Shown one piece after another: positions 19,038 to 27,649 of a stretch of 64,000 bases of DNA (its first letter is position 1; the number at the start of each line of letters is the position of its first letter). A model generated the notes under the pieces. It saw nothing but the letters and a program-made list of their open reading frames with translations. It was not told where the DNA came from and ran no database searches. The position numbers and the translations under genes were made by a program. The stretch is from Lutispora thermophila DSM 19022 (GTDB lineage Bacteria; Bacillota; Clostridia; Lutisporales; Lutisporaceae). The stretch is from positions 62,001-126,000 of the forward strand of contig NZ_FQZS01000005.1 in NCBI RefSeq assembly GCF_900142105.1, given 5' to 3'.

Positions 19038-21409
19038 GAAAAGGGTTAGCTGTAATTATGATTTTAGCCTTGATGATGCAGATAGTATCTTTGGGAATAG
19101 TGTTTGGCGATGAGGAAGATAGCTTAAGTATGAGTTGGGATGGTGTAATCAGAGATAAAAATAGTAAAAGCATAAGCACAATCTATGAAAATGATCATTT
19201 TTCTATAGATATTCAACTAAAGGTAAAAGGTAATGTTGACACTGATAGCTTGTATATATCTTTTGAAAATAGCTCTTCGTATAAGCTTACTTCATCAAAG
19301 CCGGGGGAAGAAAGGCTTTATAAAGCTAAGAAAGATAAAAACACTTTAGATTTAATTTATTTGGGTGGGGGAGAAACTAATCTTTCATTAACAGCCTATG
19401 ACAATAATGGAAATTATGCTTATCTAAATATTGAGTTGCCTGTATCTGATAGTTCATCAACACCATCATCAACCAGTCGCAACATTCCTAAGCTTGTTAT
19501 TGCAGGAGGTACCAGCATACCGATTATAAATGCTGGCGAAGAAGCTACCATTCGAATACCATTGGAAAATATATCCTCCACAGCAGCAAAAAATATCCAG
19601 GCCACGTTGGAGCTAGATTCGGTGGATAGTCCTTTTGAAATAGAAAAACTAAGTTTAACATATCACATAGATAGAATAAACGGTAAGAAGACCGATGATG
19701 CAATATTTGTGGTAAAAGTGGCTGACAATGCGTCAGAGAAAATATATCCTTTAAAGCTGAAGCTAGTTTACTATCCCTTGTCAGGGAAAGATCCGGAAAC
19801 AGATGAATATACCATCAATGTTCGCGTGCAAAATGCTAAAAAACCTCCAAAACTTGTATTATCCGCTGTTGGTTATGGAGATGAACCTCTTATAGCAGGG
19901 GAACAGCGAAAATTAACAGTAGTTCTTAGAAATAATGGAACATTAGAGGCTAAAGATATTAAGGTTAAGCTTCAAGGGTTGAAGACAGATGGCTTTACTT
20001 TGCATAATTCTCCTGATATAAAGCAGATACAGGATCTTGAAGGCAACAAGGTAATACAATTAGAGTATGTATTGATTCCTTCAATTAATATGGCTACAGG
20101 AAACCATGAGCTGCAACTTAAGGTAGACTATAAGGACAACAAAAAGACCGACTACTCAGAGGAGTTTACTTTCTTTCTGCCTGTAAAAGGTATGGATACT
20201 GCCGTATCAGATATAAAGATAGAGAACATACAAGCTCCTCAGGAAGAGATAAAAGCAGAAGAGAATTTCAAAATATCCTTTGATGTTGTAAATTACAATG
20301 ACATTGAAGCTGATGGAGTAAGAGTCAGTCTCGTTACTGATAAGGAAATTATAAGCAAATCTTTGAATATACAAAGCTTAGGCAAATTAGCAAATAATGA
20401 AAGAAAACGAGTGGAGTTTGAACTATACGCTACATCCGAAGCAGTTACAAAGAACTATCCTATACAGATAAATGTGGAGTTTGAGAGCGGTGTAGGAGAA
20501 AAGAAGTCAAAAAATACAATCAGTCAGTATGTAGGTGTGTTCGTTGATAGAGGGAATACCAAGGGAACTCCAAGGATTATTGTGGATAGATATAATGTGG
20601 AGCCTTCAATCATAAAGGCAGGAGATATTTTTCAGCTTACCATGTCTTTACTGAATACAAGTTCCTATGCAACGGTAAGCAATATTAAAGTGTCATTGGT
20701 AAGCGATGACGGAGTATTCAGTCCCGTAAACAGCAGCAACACCATATACATAGACAGTATCGGCCCAAAGGAAAGCATCCAGAATGTGTTCACATTGACT
20801 CCTAAGCGGGATGCAGAGCATAAAACCTATGGTATATCAGTGAACATTGATTACGAAGATGAAAAGGGAAATCAATTAAGCTCAAAGGATATGATCAGTG
20901 TATCTGTAGTACAACAAGTCAAGTTGGTGTTGGGCGATGTAAGCATGCCTTTTGAGGTATATGTGGGACAAACCTTCCCTGTTTCAATAGAGTTTTATAA
21001 TATGGGAAAAACTACTTTGTACAATTTGATGATAAAAACAGAAGGAAACTTTACAACACAAAATTCTAATTATTATGTAGGAAATTTTGAATCAGGAAAG
21101 ACAGAATATTATGATGTAGGCATAACAGCAAATGAACCCGGACCTATAAATGGCAGAATTGTGTTTACTTATGAAAATGCCGTTGGAGAAGTATTCGAGG
21201 AAGTCAAGGAGTTTCAAACTAATGTAATAGAAATTCCGATGGAGCCAATGCCGGACATTGGAATGGAAGAAATGCCTGAGGAAAACAAAATAATTAATAT
21301 AGCGAAGAGTCCGTATTTTATAGGAGGTTCAATATTATTAGCAGTTGGTATTTTCTTCGTCGGAAGGAAGATATATAAAAAGAAGAAAGGTATGACTTTC
21401 GATGAATAG
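19034..21409 (+). CDS. secreted, membrane-anchored Ig-like (CARDB/COG1361-type) repeat protein
   Basis: TTG start behind GAGGGGGAAG, overlapping the ATPase stop by 4 bases. The 791-residue protein has a signal peptide (about 1-24) and roughly five beta-rich repeats of about 110 residues with the recurrent pattern AGE-x-L-x-N-x-SxxxAxNIxVxL (for example AGEEATIRIPLENISSTAAK, AGEQRKLTVVLRNNGTLEAK, AGDIFQLTMSLLNTSSYATV). An acidic linker and a C-terminal transmembrane helix (about 757-775) with a basic tail follow. This is the COG1361/CARDB kind of extracellular protein. Between the ATPase and permease of a MacB-like system it sits where an adaptor (membrane fusion) subunit would be; that role is inference. 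Confidence 0.85.
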   Translation: MRKGLAVIMILALMMQIVSLGIVFGDEEDSLSMSWDGVIRDKNSKSISTIYENDHFSIDIQLKVKGNVDTDSLYISFENSSSYKLTSSKPGEERLYKAKKDKNTLDLIYLGGGETNLSLTAYDNNGNYAYLNIELPVSDSSSTPSSTSRNIPKLVIAGGTSIPIINAGEEATIRIPLENISSTAAKNIQATLELDSVDSPFEIEKLSLTYHIDRINGKKTDDAIFVVKVADNASEKIYPLKLKLVYYPLSGKDPETDEYTINVRVQNAKKPPKLVLSAVGYGDEPLIAGEQRKLTVVLRNNGTLEAKDIKVKLQGLKTDGFTLHNSPDIKQIQDLEGNKVIQLEYVLIPSINMATGNHELQLKVDYKDNKKTDYSEEFTFFLPVKGMDTAVSDIKIENIQAPQEEIKAEENFKISFDVVNYNDIEADGVRVSLVTDKEIISKSLNIQSLGKLANNERKRVEFELYATSEAVTKNYPIQINVEFESGVGEKKSKNTISQYVGVFVDRGNTKGTPRIIVDRYNVEPSIIKAGDIFQLTMSLLNTSSYATVSNIKVSLVSDDGVFSPVNSSNTIYIDSIGPKESIQNVFTLTPKRDAEHKTYGISVNIDYEDEKGNQLSSKDMISVSVVQQVKLVLGDVSMPFEVYVGQTFPVSIEFYNMGKTTLYNLMIKTEGNFTTQNSNYYVGNFESGKTEYYDVGITANEPGPINGRIVFTYENAVGEVFEEVKEFQTNVIEIPMEPMPDIGMEEMPEENKIINIAKSPYFIGGSILLAVGIFFVGRKIYKKKKGMTFDE

Positions 21410-22733
21410 CATTGATGTTATCAGCATGGGTCTCAGAAACATGTGGAGGAGGAAGACCAGAACCATACTTACTGTATTAGGTGTTATTATCGGTACTTCC
21501 TCCATAGTAATTATGCTGTCTTTAGGAATAGCAATGAATGAGAATTTTAAAAAAGAAGTTGAAAGCATGGGAAGCCTCAATATTATTGAGGTAAGCAGAA
21601 ATTATGGAATGCGGGAAGGAGGATCCACCAAGGAGGTTAAACTGGATGATAAGGCTATAGCCAAGATAGGTGCTATTGAAGGCGTGGAAGCAGTTACGCC
21701 TTTGGAATTCACATATTGGAAGTTTGGAGCCGGGAAATATGTCGGACACGTCAGCGTAATAGGCATAGACACTAAGGTGATGGATAAGTTTAATTTTGAG
21801 ATTGAAGAAGGTAGGCTTTTAGATGAGTCAGATACCAATGCAGTAGTATTTGGGTCCTATATACCTGAAATGTTTTATAATCCTAAATCAAGCTATTACT
21901 ATGATAGCTCTTCTTCAGTGAAGCTAATCAGTGATAAGCTTATTATGACAATGAATATGGACTATGGTGAGAGAAGAAGCAGGCAGAGCAGCAGTAATAC
22001 AGAAAAACTGCCCGAGTACAAGGTCAAGGGTGTAGGAATATTGAAGCAGAGTGCTGGAGAGACGGACTATAATGCATATATGAATATAAAGTACCTGAAA
22101 AAAATACAGGAGGAAAGCAACAGAGCTCGGTCAAGGAACTCAAGGGGATGGGACTATGGGGAGTCATCTTCCGACAGCTATAATAATGCCATGGTCAAAG
22201 TAAAGGATATAAATAATGTAAAAGAGGTACAAGAAAAAATAAAGGACATGGGTTTTAATGCCTTTAGTTTAACAGATATATTGGAATCCATGCAAAAAAC
22301 CTCTGCAAGCATACAGGCTATACTAGGAGGTATTGGGGCAGTTTCTTTGCTGGTTGCAGCATTGGGTATTACCAATACCATGATAATGTCCATATATGAG
22401 AGAACCAGAGAAATTGGTGTTATGAAGGTGCTAGGAGCCGAACTGGGTTCCATTAGAAGGTTGTTTTTATTTGAGGCAGGATTGATAGGGTTTATGGGTG
22501 GCATTCTCGGCATAGGATTTAGTTTAGCTGTTTCATTAATTTTGAATAAGGCTGGTTTGTCATTAGGAAATTTTTTCGGTTATATGGGAGAAGGAAGCAA
22601 GGTTTCTGTTATACCATTATGGCTTATGTTGGCTTCTGTAGCCTTTGCAACACTGATAGGTTTGGTTTCAGGATATTATCCCGCTAGAAGAGCTATGAAA
22701 CTTAGCGCTCTTGAAGCTATAAAAACTGAATAA
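21402..22733 (+). CDS. ABC transporter permease (MacB/FtsX type)
   Basis: Overlaps the previous gene by 8 bases. The 443-residue protein has the MacB/FtsX layout: one N-terminal helix (about 20-42, RKTRTILTVLGVIIGTSSIV), a large extracellular MacB_PCD-like domain (about 45-300) and three C-terminal helices (about 315-345, 365-390, 408-430), ending with the usual YYPARRAMKLSALEAI. The extracellular part has a serine/glycine-rich stretch near 195-205. It works with the ATPase at 18309. The substrate is unknown; members export peptides, lipoproteins or antimicrobial compounds, or transmit conformational signals. Confidence 0.9.
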   Translation: MNSIDVISMGLRNMWRRKTRTILTVLGVIIGTSSIVIMLSLGIAMNENFKKEVESMGSLNIIEVSRNYGMREGGSTKEVKLDDKAIAKIGAIEGVEAVTPLEFTYWKFGAGKYVGHVSVIGIDTKVMDKFNFEIEEGRLLDESDTNAVVFGSYIPEMFYNPKSSYYYDSSSSVKLISDKLIMTMNMDYGERRSRQSSSNTEKLPEYKVKGVGILKQSAGETDYNAYMNIKYLKKIQEESNRARSRNSRGWDYGESSSDSYNNAMVKVKDINNVKEVQEKIKDMGFNAFSLTDILESMQKTSASIQAILGGIGAVSLLVAALGITNTMIMSIYERTREIGVMKVLGAELGSIRRLFLFEAGLIGFMGGILGIGFSLAVSLILNKAGLSLGNFFGYMGEGSKVSVIPLWLMLASVAFATLIGLVSGYYPARRAMKLSALEAIKTE

Positions 22734-22810
22734 TATATCAAAAACTAAAGAATCATAATGATATAGTAATATAAATCCGGGCCATATTTCAGAAAAGTAT
22801 GTGGTTATAC

Positions 22811-22839
22811 TTGACAATAGTATATCATATTGTTATAAA
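22811..22839 (+). promoter_or_regulatory. gap promoter
   Basis: TTGACA (22811-22816), 17-base spacer, TATAAA (22834-22839). Predicted start near 22846, about 70 bases before the gap ATG. Confidence 0.75.
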
Positions 22840-22851
22840 TAGTATAGCACA
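22819..22851 (+). promoter_or_regulatory. two CcpN-like operators over the gap promoter
   Basis: AGTATATCATA (22819-22829) and AGTATAGCACA (22841-22851) are, on the other strand, TATGATATACT and TGTGCTATACT. Both fit the published CcpN consensus TRTGHYATAYW (recalled from Bacillus subtilis work) at every position. They start 22 bases apart, one in the -35/-10 spacer and one over the predicted start point. In B. subtilis CcpN represses gapB and pckA. Confidence 0.6.
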
Positions 22852-22917
22852 TTAAATAGAAAACACATTATGTTGCACAATTATATGTTTACATAATCTT
22901 AGATTGGAGGATAATAT

Positions 22918-23931
22918 ATGGGTATTAAAGTTGCCTTAAATGGCTTCGGAAGAATAGGGAGAATTGTTACTCGCATTATAGCGGAAAAGTGGGATAATAG
23001 TGAGTTGGAGTTAGTAGCTATTAATGCCAGAGCTGATGTAGGTACTCTGGCTCATCTATTGAAATATGATTCTGCCTATGGAAGGTTCAATGGAACCGTA
23101 GAAGCTCTGGAGGATGCAATGGTCATAAACGGCAAAACTATTAAGGTATTATCGGAAAGTGATGCCAAAAACCTTCCGTGGAAGGATATGGGAGTTGACA
23201 TCGTGATTGAGTCCACAGGAGCTTATACAAAAAGGGATAAAGCCATGGAGCATATACATGCAGGTGCAAAAAAAGTTGTTATAACTGCTCCTGGAGTAGA
23301 TGAAGATGCAACTATAGTAATGGGAGTAAACGAAGAAATATATGATCCCAAAAATCATGCAATAATATCCAATGCTTCCTGTACTACCAACTGTCTGGCT
23401 CCTGTTGCAAAAGTATTGGATGAAAAGTTTGGCATTGAACATGGACTAATGACCACAATTCACTCCTATACAAATGATCAAAGGATATTGGATAAAACTC
23501 ACAAGGATCTGAGAAGAGCCAGATCTGCAGCAGAGTCAATAATACCTACAACTACAGGTGCAGCCAAGGCAGTAGGAAAGGTTCTTCCACAATTAAAAGG
23601 AAAACTTAATGGATTTGCATTGAGGGTTCCTACACCTACAGTATCAATTACTGATCTTGTGTGCAACTTTAGAAATGACGTTACTGTAGAAGCAATAAAT
23701 GCAGCTTTGAAAGAGGCTTCAGAAGGTTCTTTGAAGGGAATTCTGGGTTATTCGGAAGAACCACTTGTTTCTATAGATTACAAAGGGGATGACAGATCCT
23801 CAATAATAGATGCATTATCAACCATGGTAATGGGAGACAGGATGGCAAAAGTAGTAGCCTGGTATGATAATGAATGGGGATATTCCTGCAGAACAGTAGA
23901 TTTAGTAGAGTATATAGCAAAAAGAATGTAA
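22918..23931 (+). CDS. gap: glyceraldehyde-3-phosphate dehydrogenase, possibly gluconeogenic NADP-preferring (GapB-like)
   Basis: The 337-residue enzyme has NAD(P)-binding NGFGRIGR near 8-15, catalytic SNASCTTNC near 151-159 and the C-terminal YDNEWGYS. It interconverts glyceraldehyde-3-phosphate and 1,3-bisphosphoglycerate. Where NAD-type enzymes have an Asp after the second strand (AINDLTD), this one has AINARAD. Loss of that Asp is the change seen in GapB-type, NADP-using enzymes, so a gluconeogenic role is plausible. It stands alone between a CcpN-like controlled promoter and a terminator, without pgk or tpi, again like gapB rather than a glycolytic gapA operon. Confidence 0.93.
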   Translation: MGIKVALNGFGRIGRIVTRIIAEKWDNSELELVAINARADVGTLAHLLKYDSAYGRFNGTVEALEDAMVINGKTIKVLSESDAKNLPWKDMGVDIVIESTGAYTKRDKAMEHIHAGAKKVVITAPGVDEDATIVMGVNEEIYDPKNHAIISNASCTTNCLAPVAKVLDEKFGIEHGLMTTIHSYTNDQRILDKTHKDLRRARSAAESIIPTTTGAAKAVGKVLPQLKGKLNGFALRVPTPTVSITDLVCNFRNDVTVEAINAALKEASEGSLKGILGYSEEPLVSIDYKGDDRSSIIDALSTMVMGDRMAKVVAWYDNEWGYSCRTVDLVEYIAKRM

Positions 23932-23935
23932 CTTA

Positions 23936-23968
23936 AAAAGACATCTGGAATGTCCAGATGTCTTTTTT
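23936..23968 (+). terminator. gap terminator
   Basis: 14-bp stem (AAAAGACATCTGGA / TCCAGATGTCTTTT) with a 3-base loop, running into TTTTTT. Confidence 0.9.
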
Positions 23969-24020
23969 AAATAAAATAACCCCAAAGTCTCAATAAGACT
24001 TTGGGGTTATTTTATTTAAA
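23969..24020. terminator. long bidirectional terminator between gap and the alanine symporter
   Basis: Perfect 22-bp inverted repeat (23969-23990 with 23996-24017, loop CAATA) with A-rich left and T-rich right flanks. It stops the minus-strand symporter gene and backs up the gap terminator. Confidence 0.9.
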
Positions 24021-24036
24021 AGGTATGTTAATGGAG

Positions 24037-25395
24037 TTATTTCAGATTGCCCAATTTATCATATTTTGATTCATAATCATTGAGAGACTTAACTACCAAG
24101 GATACCATACCTAGCAATGCTATTAGGTTTGGTATTACCATTAGTCCGTTAAACATGTCTGCCAGTTCCCATACTATAGGTACATTCATTGTAGTACCAA
24201 GAACAATGAACAAGAGTACCATCATTCTATATATAGGAAGACTCTTCTTTCCGAACAAGAATTTCATGTTGGCTTCTCCCAAGAAGTACCATCCAACTAT
24301 TGTTGTGAAGGAGAAGAACAATAGACATATTGCTATGAAAGGATTACCGAAACTTCCAAAACCTCTAGCAAAGGCTTCTTGAGTCAGAGCTATTCCGGTT
24401 AATCCTGAATCTATAGATCCTGTCATGAGTATAACCAGGGCTGTGAATGTACATACCACAAGGGTATCAATTATAACGCCCATAATAGCTACTAGACCTT
24501 GTTGTGCAGGATGATCTACCTTTGCTACAGCATGAGCATGAGGTGTAGATCCCATACCTGCTTCATTGGAGAACAATCCTCTGGCTATACCATATCTGAA
24601 AGCTTCTTTTACAGTGGCACCTATTAAACCGCCAGTGGCAGCAGCCGGATTAAATGCTCCCTGTATTATCATCTTAAAGGCTGGCAATATCATAGTGAAG
24701 TTCTTTAATATGATAATTAAGCCACCTATAATGTACATCAAAGCCATAAAAGGAACAACCATTTCTGCAAAGGAAGCTATTCTGCTGATACCGCCGAAAA
24801 CTATTAATCCAACTAAAACAGCAATAATTATTCCTGTTGCAATATTCGGTATACCAAAGGCGGATTTAAAAACCTCCCCTATAGAATTGGATTGAACCAT
24901 GTTTCCAACAAAACCAAGGGCGATAACTATTGTAACTGCGAAGAATCCTGCTAGGAATTTGCTTCCAAAACCTTTTTTTATATAATATGCAGGTCCACCT
25001 GTGATTTCTCCGTCTATTTTTTCTGTATGTGTTTGTGCAAGCACAGCTTCTGCAAATATAGTTCCCATACCGAAAAATGCACTAATCCACATCCAGAATA
25101 CAGCGCCTGGTCCACCGGAAGCTATGGCTGTAACAACACCTGCTAGGTTGCCTGTACCAACCTGAGCTGCTACTGCTGTAGCTAGAGCCTGGAAGGATGA
25201 TATTCCATCACTGTCTTTGCTCTTATCTTTCTTAAATATACCTCCGAAGGCCTGTTTGAATATGTTTTTAATTCTTCTGATCTGCAGGAACCTCAATTTA
25301 AAGGTGAAAAGTATGCCAGTTCCTAACAATAGAAATAGCATTATAGGTCCCCATAAAACTCCGTTGATTTGTTTGACGATTGACAATAAATCCAT
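24037..25395 (-). CDS. alsT: sodium:alanine symporter (AGCS family)
   Basis: Start chosen at 25395, where AAGGAGG lies 7 bases upstream on the minus strand; an open extension of 30 codons to 25485 has no ribosome site and crosses the leader. The 452-residue protein has about ten membrane helices and AGCS signatures: QALATAVAAQVGTGNLAGV near 74-92, GMGTIFAEAVLAQ, GGPAYYIKKG, and LFSNEAGMGSTPHAHA near 281-296. It imports alanine or glycine with Na+, fitting an amino-acid fermenter. The gene is monocistronic, with a consensus-like promoter and a palindrome in its leader. Confidence 0.93.
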   Translation of the reverse strand: MDLLSIVKQINGVLWGPIMLFLLLGTGILFTFKLRFLQIRRIKNIFKQAFGGIFKKDKSKDSDGISSFQALATAVAAQVGTGNLAGVVTAIASGGPGAVFWMWISAFFGMGTIFAEAVLAQTHTEKIDGEITGGPAYYIKKGFGSKFLAGFFAVTIVIALGFVGNMVQSNSIGEVFKSAFGIPNIATGIIIAVLVGLIVFGGISRIASFAEMVVPFMALMYIIGGLIIILKNFTMILPAFKMIIQGAFNPAAATGGLIGATVKEAFRYGIARGLFSNEAGMGSTPHAHAVAKVDHPAQQGLVAIMGVIIDTLVVCTFTALVILMTGSIDSGLTGIALTQEAFARGFGSFGNPFIAICLLFFSFTTIVGWYFLGEANMKFLFGKKSLPIYRMMVLLFIVLGTTMNVPIVWELADMFNGLMVIPNLIALLGMVSLVVKSLNDYESKYDKLGNLK

Positions 25396-25435
25396 ATAAT
25401 TCCCTCCTTGTATTGCATGAATAATGCATGATAGA

Positions 25436-25452
25436 TGTAATCTATGATTACA
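25436..25452 (-). promoter_or_regulatory. palindrome in the alsT leader, possible operator
   Basis: TGTAATC-TAT-GATTACA, a perfect 7-bp inverted repeat with a 3-base centre, between the promoter and the ribosome site of alsT. It could be a protein operator or a small RNA hairpin; the regulator is unknown. Confidence 0.35.
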
Positions 25453-25476
25453 CAAAATAATATAGATGTTTTCTAT

Positions 25477-25505
25477 ATTATACAATATTGTTATTATATT
25501 AACAA
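25477..25505 (-). promoter_or_regulatory. alsT promoter
   Basis: On the minus strand TTGTTA (25505-25500), 17 bases, TATAAT (25482-25477). Leader of about 75 bases. Confidence 0.65.
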
Positions 25506-25685
25506 TTTATAGAAGTCGAATATTATCGGATTTATCCTAATATTTAGCAATATATTTTGCTAATGCTTCATTTTTAGCAGTAATTTATCTAATCATTGGC
25601 TCAAAATAAAAATACAGGTATATTTTAATAAATATTGGACATATATATGAAGGGATATATGAGTTTGAAGGCAAGGAGGAATAAG

Positions 25686-26543
25686 ATGGTACAAGCTGCT
25701 ACAGTTATCTTATATTCATTGTATATAGGAATTATGGCATATATAATCGTCAAAAATTATGAAAATGCTAGAAGGCTTAAAGAAACAAGCGAGAGATTTC
25801 TATTGGCAATTCACGATATAAAAAATTACAGTACTAATATAGATGCAACTGGTCAATTGCTTAAAGCGGCTGTTAATAGCAAGTATGGGAGTTTGGCAGC
25901 AGATAATTTATCTAGTCACATAGATGTAATAATAGGTAATTGTAAAGAAATGAATGGCTTAATAGAAAGTTTTTCAAGAACCATTAAGTTATGGGAATAT
26001 AGTGATAAAGGGAATCAAGTCTATGAAGATGTTGTATCGTTGATTGATGAAGCAGTCAAGCTTAGCAAATATTATGCTAAGAAGAAGAATGTCCAATTGG
26101 AGGTCAAATCAAGGTGGTCCGAGAAACTTGTTGAGTTGGATAAGATTAAGTTTATAAGAATACTATCAAATCTTATTATGAATGGAGTAAAGTATTCCAG
26201 CGAAAATGGAAGGGTTTTAATATCAATGGATGAAGATAATGATTGGATAAGAATTCATGTAAAGGATAATGGAAAGGGCATGAACAAGCAAGAGTTAAGC
26301 AGGGTTTTCAAAAAGCATTATAGGGGCAATAGTAAAACGGATGAAGCAGATATTAGTTTTGGAATAGGATTATATGGGTCTAAACAGTTAGCAAGAAGCA
26401 TGGATGGAAGGATTGAAGCAAAAAGTGTAGAAGGAGAGGGTAGCGAGTTTACACTTATTCTGCCTTTGAAATCTATACATAGAAAAAATATATTGGGCAT
26501 CACTATACCAAACAAAATACTTAATAAAAAGACTTCTGTATGA
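25686..26543 (+). CDS. orphan membrane sensor histidine kinase
   Basis: Start chosen at the ATG at 25686, 6 bases after AAGGAGG; open codons upstream (to TTG 25635) lack a site. The 285-residue protein has one N-terminal transmembrane helix (about 5-23) and no sensor domain of any size. It then has a short dimerisation region with the H-box-like IHDIKNY (His43), N-box NLIMNGVKYS near 160, G1 DNGKGM near 194 and G2 FGIGLYGSKQLA near 225. HDxKN is typical of kinases that sense through the membrane or partner proteins. No response regulator is adjacent, so the target is unknown. Confidence 0.8.
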   Translation: MVQAATVILYSLYIGIMAYIIVKNYENARRLKETSERFLLAIHDIKNYSTNIDATGQLLKAAVNSKYGSLAADNLSSHIDVIIGNCKEMNGLIESFSRTIKLWEYSDKGNQVYEDVVSLIDEAVKLSKYYAKKKNVQLEVKSRWSEKLVELDKIKFIRILSNLIMNGVKYSSENGRVLISMDEDNDWIRIHVKDNGKGMNKQELSRVFKKHYRGNSKTDEADISFGIGLYGSKQLARSMDGRIEAKSVEGEGSEFTLILPLKSIHRKNILGITIPNKILNKKTSV

Positions 26544-26544
26544 T

Positions 26545-26598
26545 ATGATACCTCCAAGTAGATAGCAAGATTATCTACTTGGAGGTATCATGTTTTTT
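26545..26598 (+). terminator. strong terminator after the histidine kinase
   Basis: Perfect 20-bp stem (26545-26564 with 26572-26591), 7-base loop, then a T run. Confidence 0.92.
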
Positions 26599-26668
26599 AT
26601 ATATCTCTTTTACTTAAGTAATTTATGATTTAATATTATAGTGAATAGAACATATTAGGAGGTATAAC

Positions 26669-27649
26669 ATGTATATATTTGATGCTCATTCAGATATTTG
26701 GATGAAATCACTGGAGGAAAGAAGGAATGGTAACTGGGACTATTTCATGAATACTCATTTTCCAAAACTTCAAAAAGGGAAAGTATCCGGAGGTATATTT
26801 GTAGTATATACAAGAACAGATGAGAAAGTAGATTCGGTCCGCTACTTATGGAAAGAGGTGGGGGGAGTAATGGAAGAAGTAAGATATCTAAAGGAGAATG
26901 AAGCTCCTATTGATTTTGTAACGACATATAGAGAAATTGAAGATGCAATTAACAAGGGACATTTCTTTGCATTGATGGGAATAGAAGGATTAAAGGGCAT
27001 AGAGGATAATATCGAAGAAATACATACATTGTATAACTTGGGTTTCAGACATGCCAGCTTAACCTGGAACGAGGAAAACCATCTGGCTGCAGGAGCATCC
27101 AATGAGAATAATGATAAAGGCATTACTCCTATGGGAGAGAAAGCAATTAAACTCATGGAAAAATTAGGCATGATACTGGATGTATCTCATCTTAATGAAA
27201 AAAGTTTCTGGGATATTACAGAGATATGGAAAAAACCTATAATAGCTTCCCATTCAAATTCAAAGGCATTATTACAGCATAGAAGAAACATAACTGACGA
27301 ACAGGCTAAAGCAATAGCCAAATCCGGCGGTGTAATAGGAGTCAATGCTTGCGGAGAGTTTTTGCATAAAGATAAGCCAAGTATAAACTGTTACTTGGAC
27401 CATATTGACCATTTTGTAAAGGTTGCAGGTCTGGAGGCTGTGGGAATAGGTTTTGATTTCTGTGATTTCCTAAGTGATGGCTCTTTGGGAGATGATGAGG
27501 ATATAAGCCATAATGTTATGGGCTTGGAAAATGTAGCATATGCTGCTGATGTGTTAGAAGGTTTAAAATCAAGAGGTTACAGCACATCAGACATAGAAAG
27601 AATAGCCCATGGAAACTTCTTAAGAGTTCTAAAGGAACTTATATCCTGA
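26669..27649 (+). CDS. membrane dipeptidase family zinc peptidase (M19)
   Basis: The 326-residue protein has the M19 metal ligands: DAHSDIW at the N-terminus, GIEGLKG near 110 (bridging Glu), SHLNEKSFWD near 173, ASHSNSKAL near 193 and the late GIGFDFCD near 255. The family cleaves dipeptides, including some with D-residues. Without a signal peptide it should be cytosolic here. It has a clear AGGAGG site. Its last 11 bases overlap the end of the convergent minus-strand oxidoreductase gene. Confidence 0.92.
   Translation: MYIFDAHSDIWMKSLEERRNGNWDYFMNTHFPKLQKGKVSGGIFVVYTRTDEKVDSVRYLWKEVGGVMEEVRYLKENEAPIDFVTTYREIEDAINKGHFFALMGIEGLKGIEDNIEEIHTLYNLGFRHASLTWNEENHLAAGASNENNDKGITPMGEKAIKLMEKLGMILDVSHLNEKSFWDITEIWKKPIIASHSNSKALLQHRRNITDEQAKAIAKSGGVIGVNACGEFLHKDKPSINCYLDHIDHFVKVAGLEAVGIGFDFCDFLSDGSLGDDEDISHNVMGLENVAYAADVLEGLKSRGYSTSDIERIAHGNFLRVLKELIS

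Noticed and set aside
24037-25485. Longer N-terminus of the alanine symporter (start at 25485)
   Set aside because: The extra 30 codons cross the palindromic leader, overlap the promoter -10 region and lack a ribosome site; AAGGAGG supports 25395.
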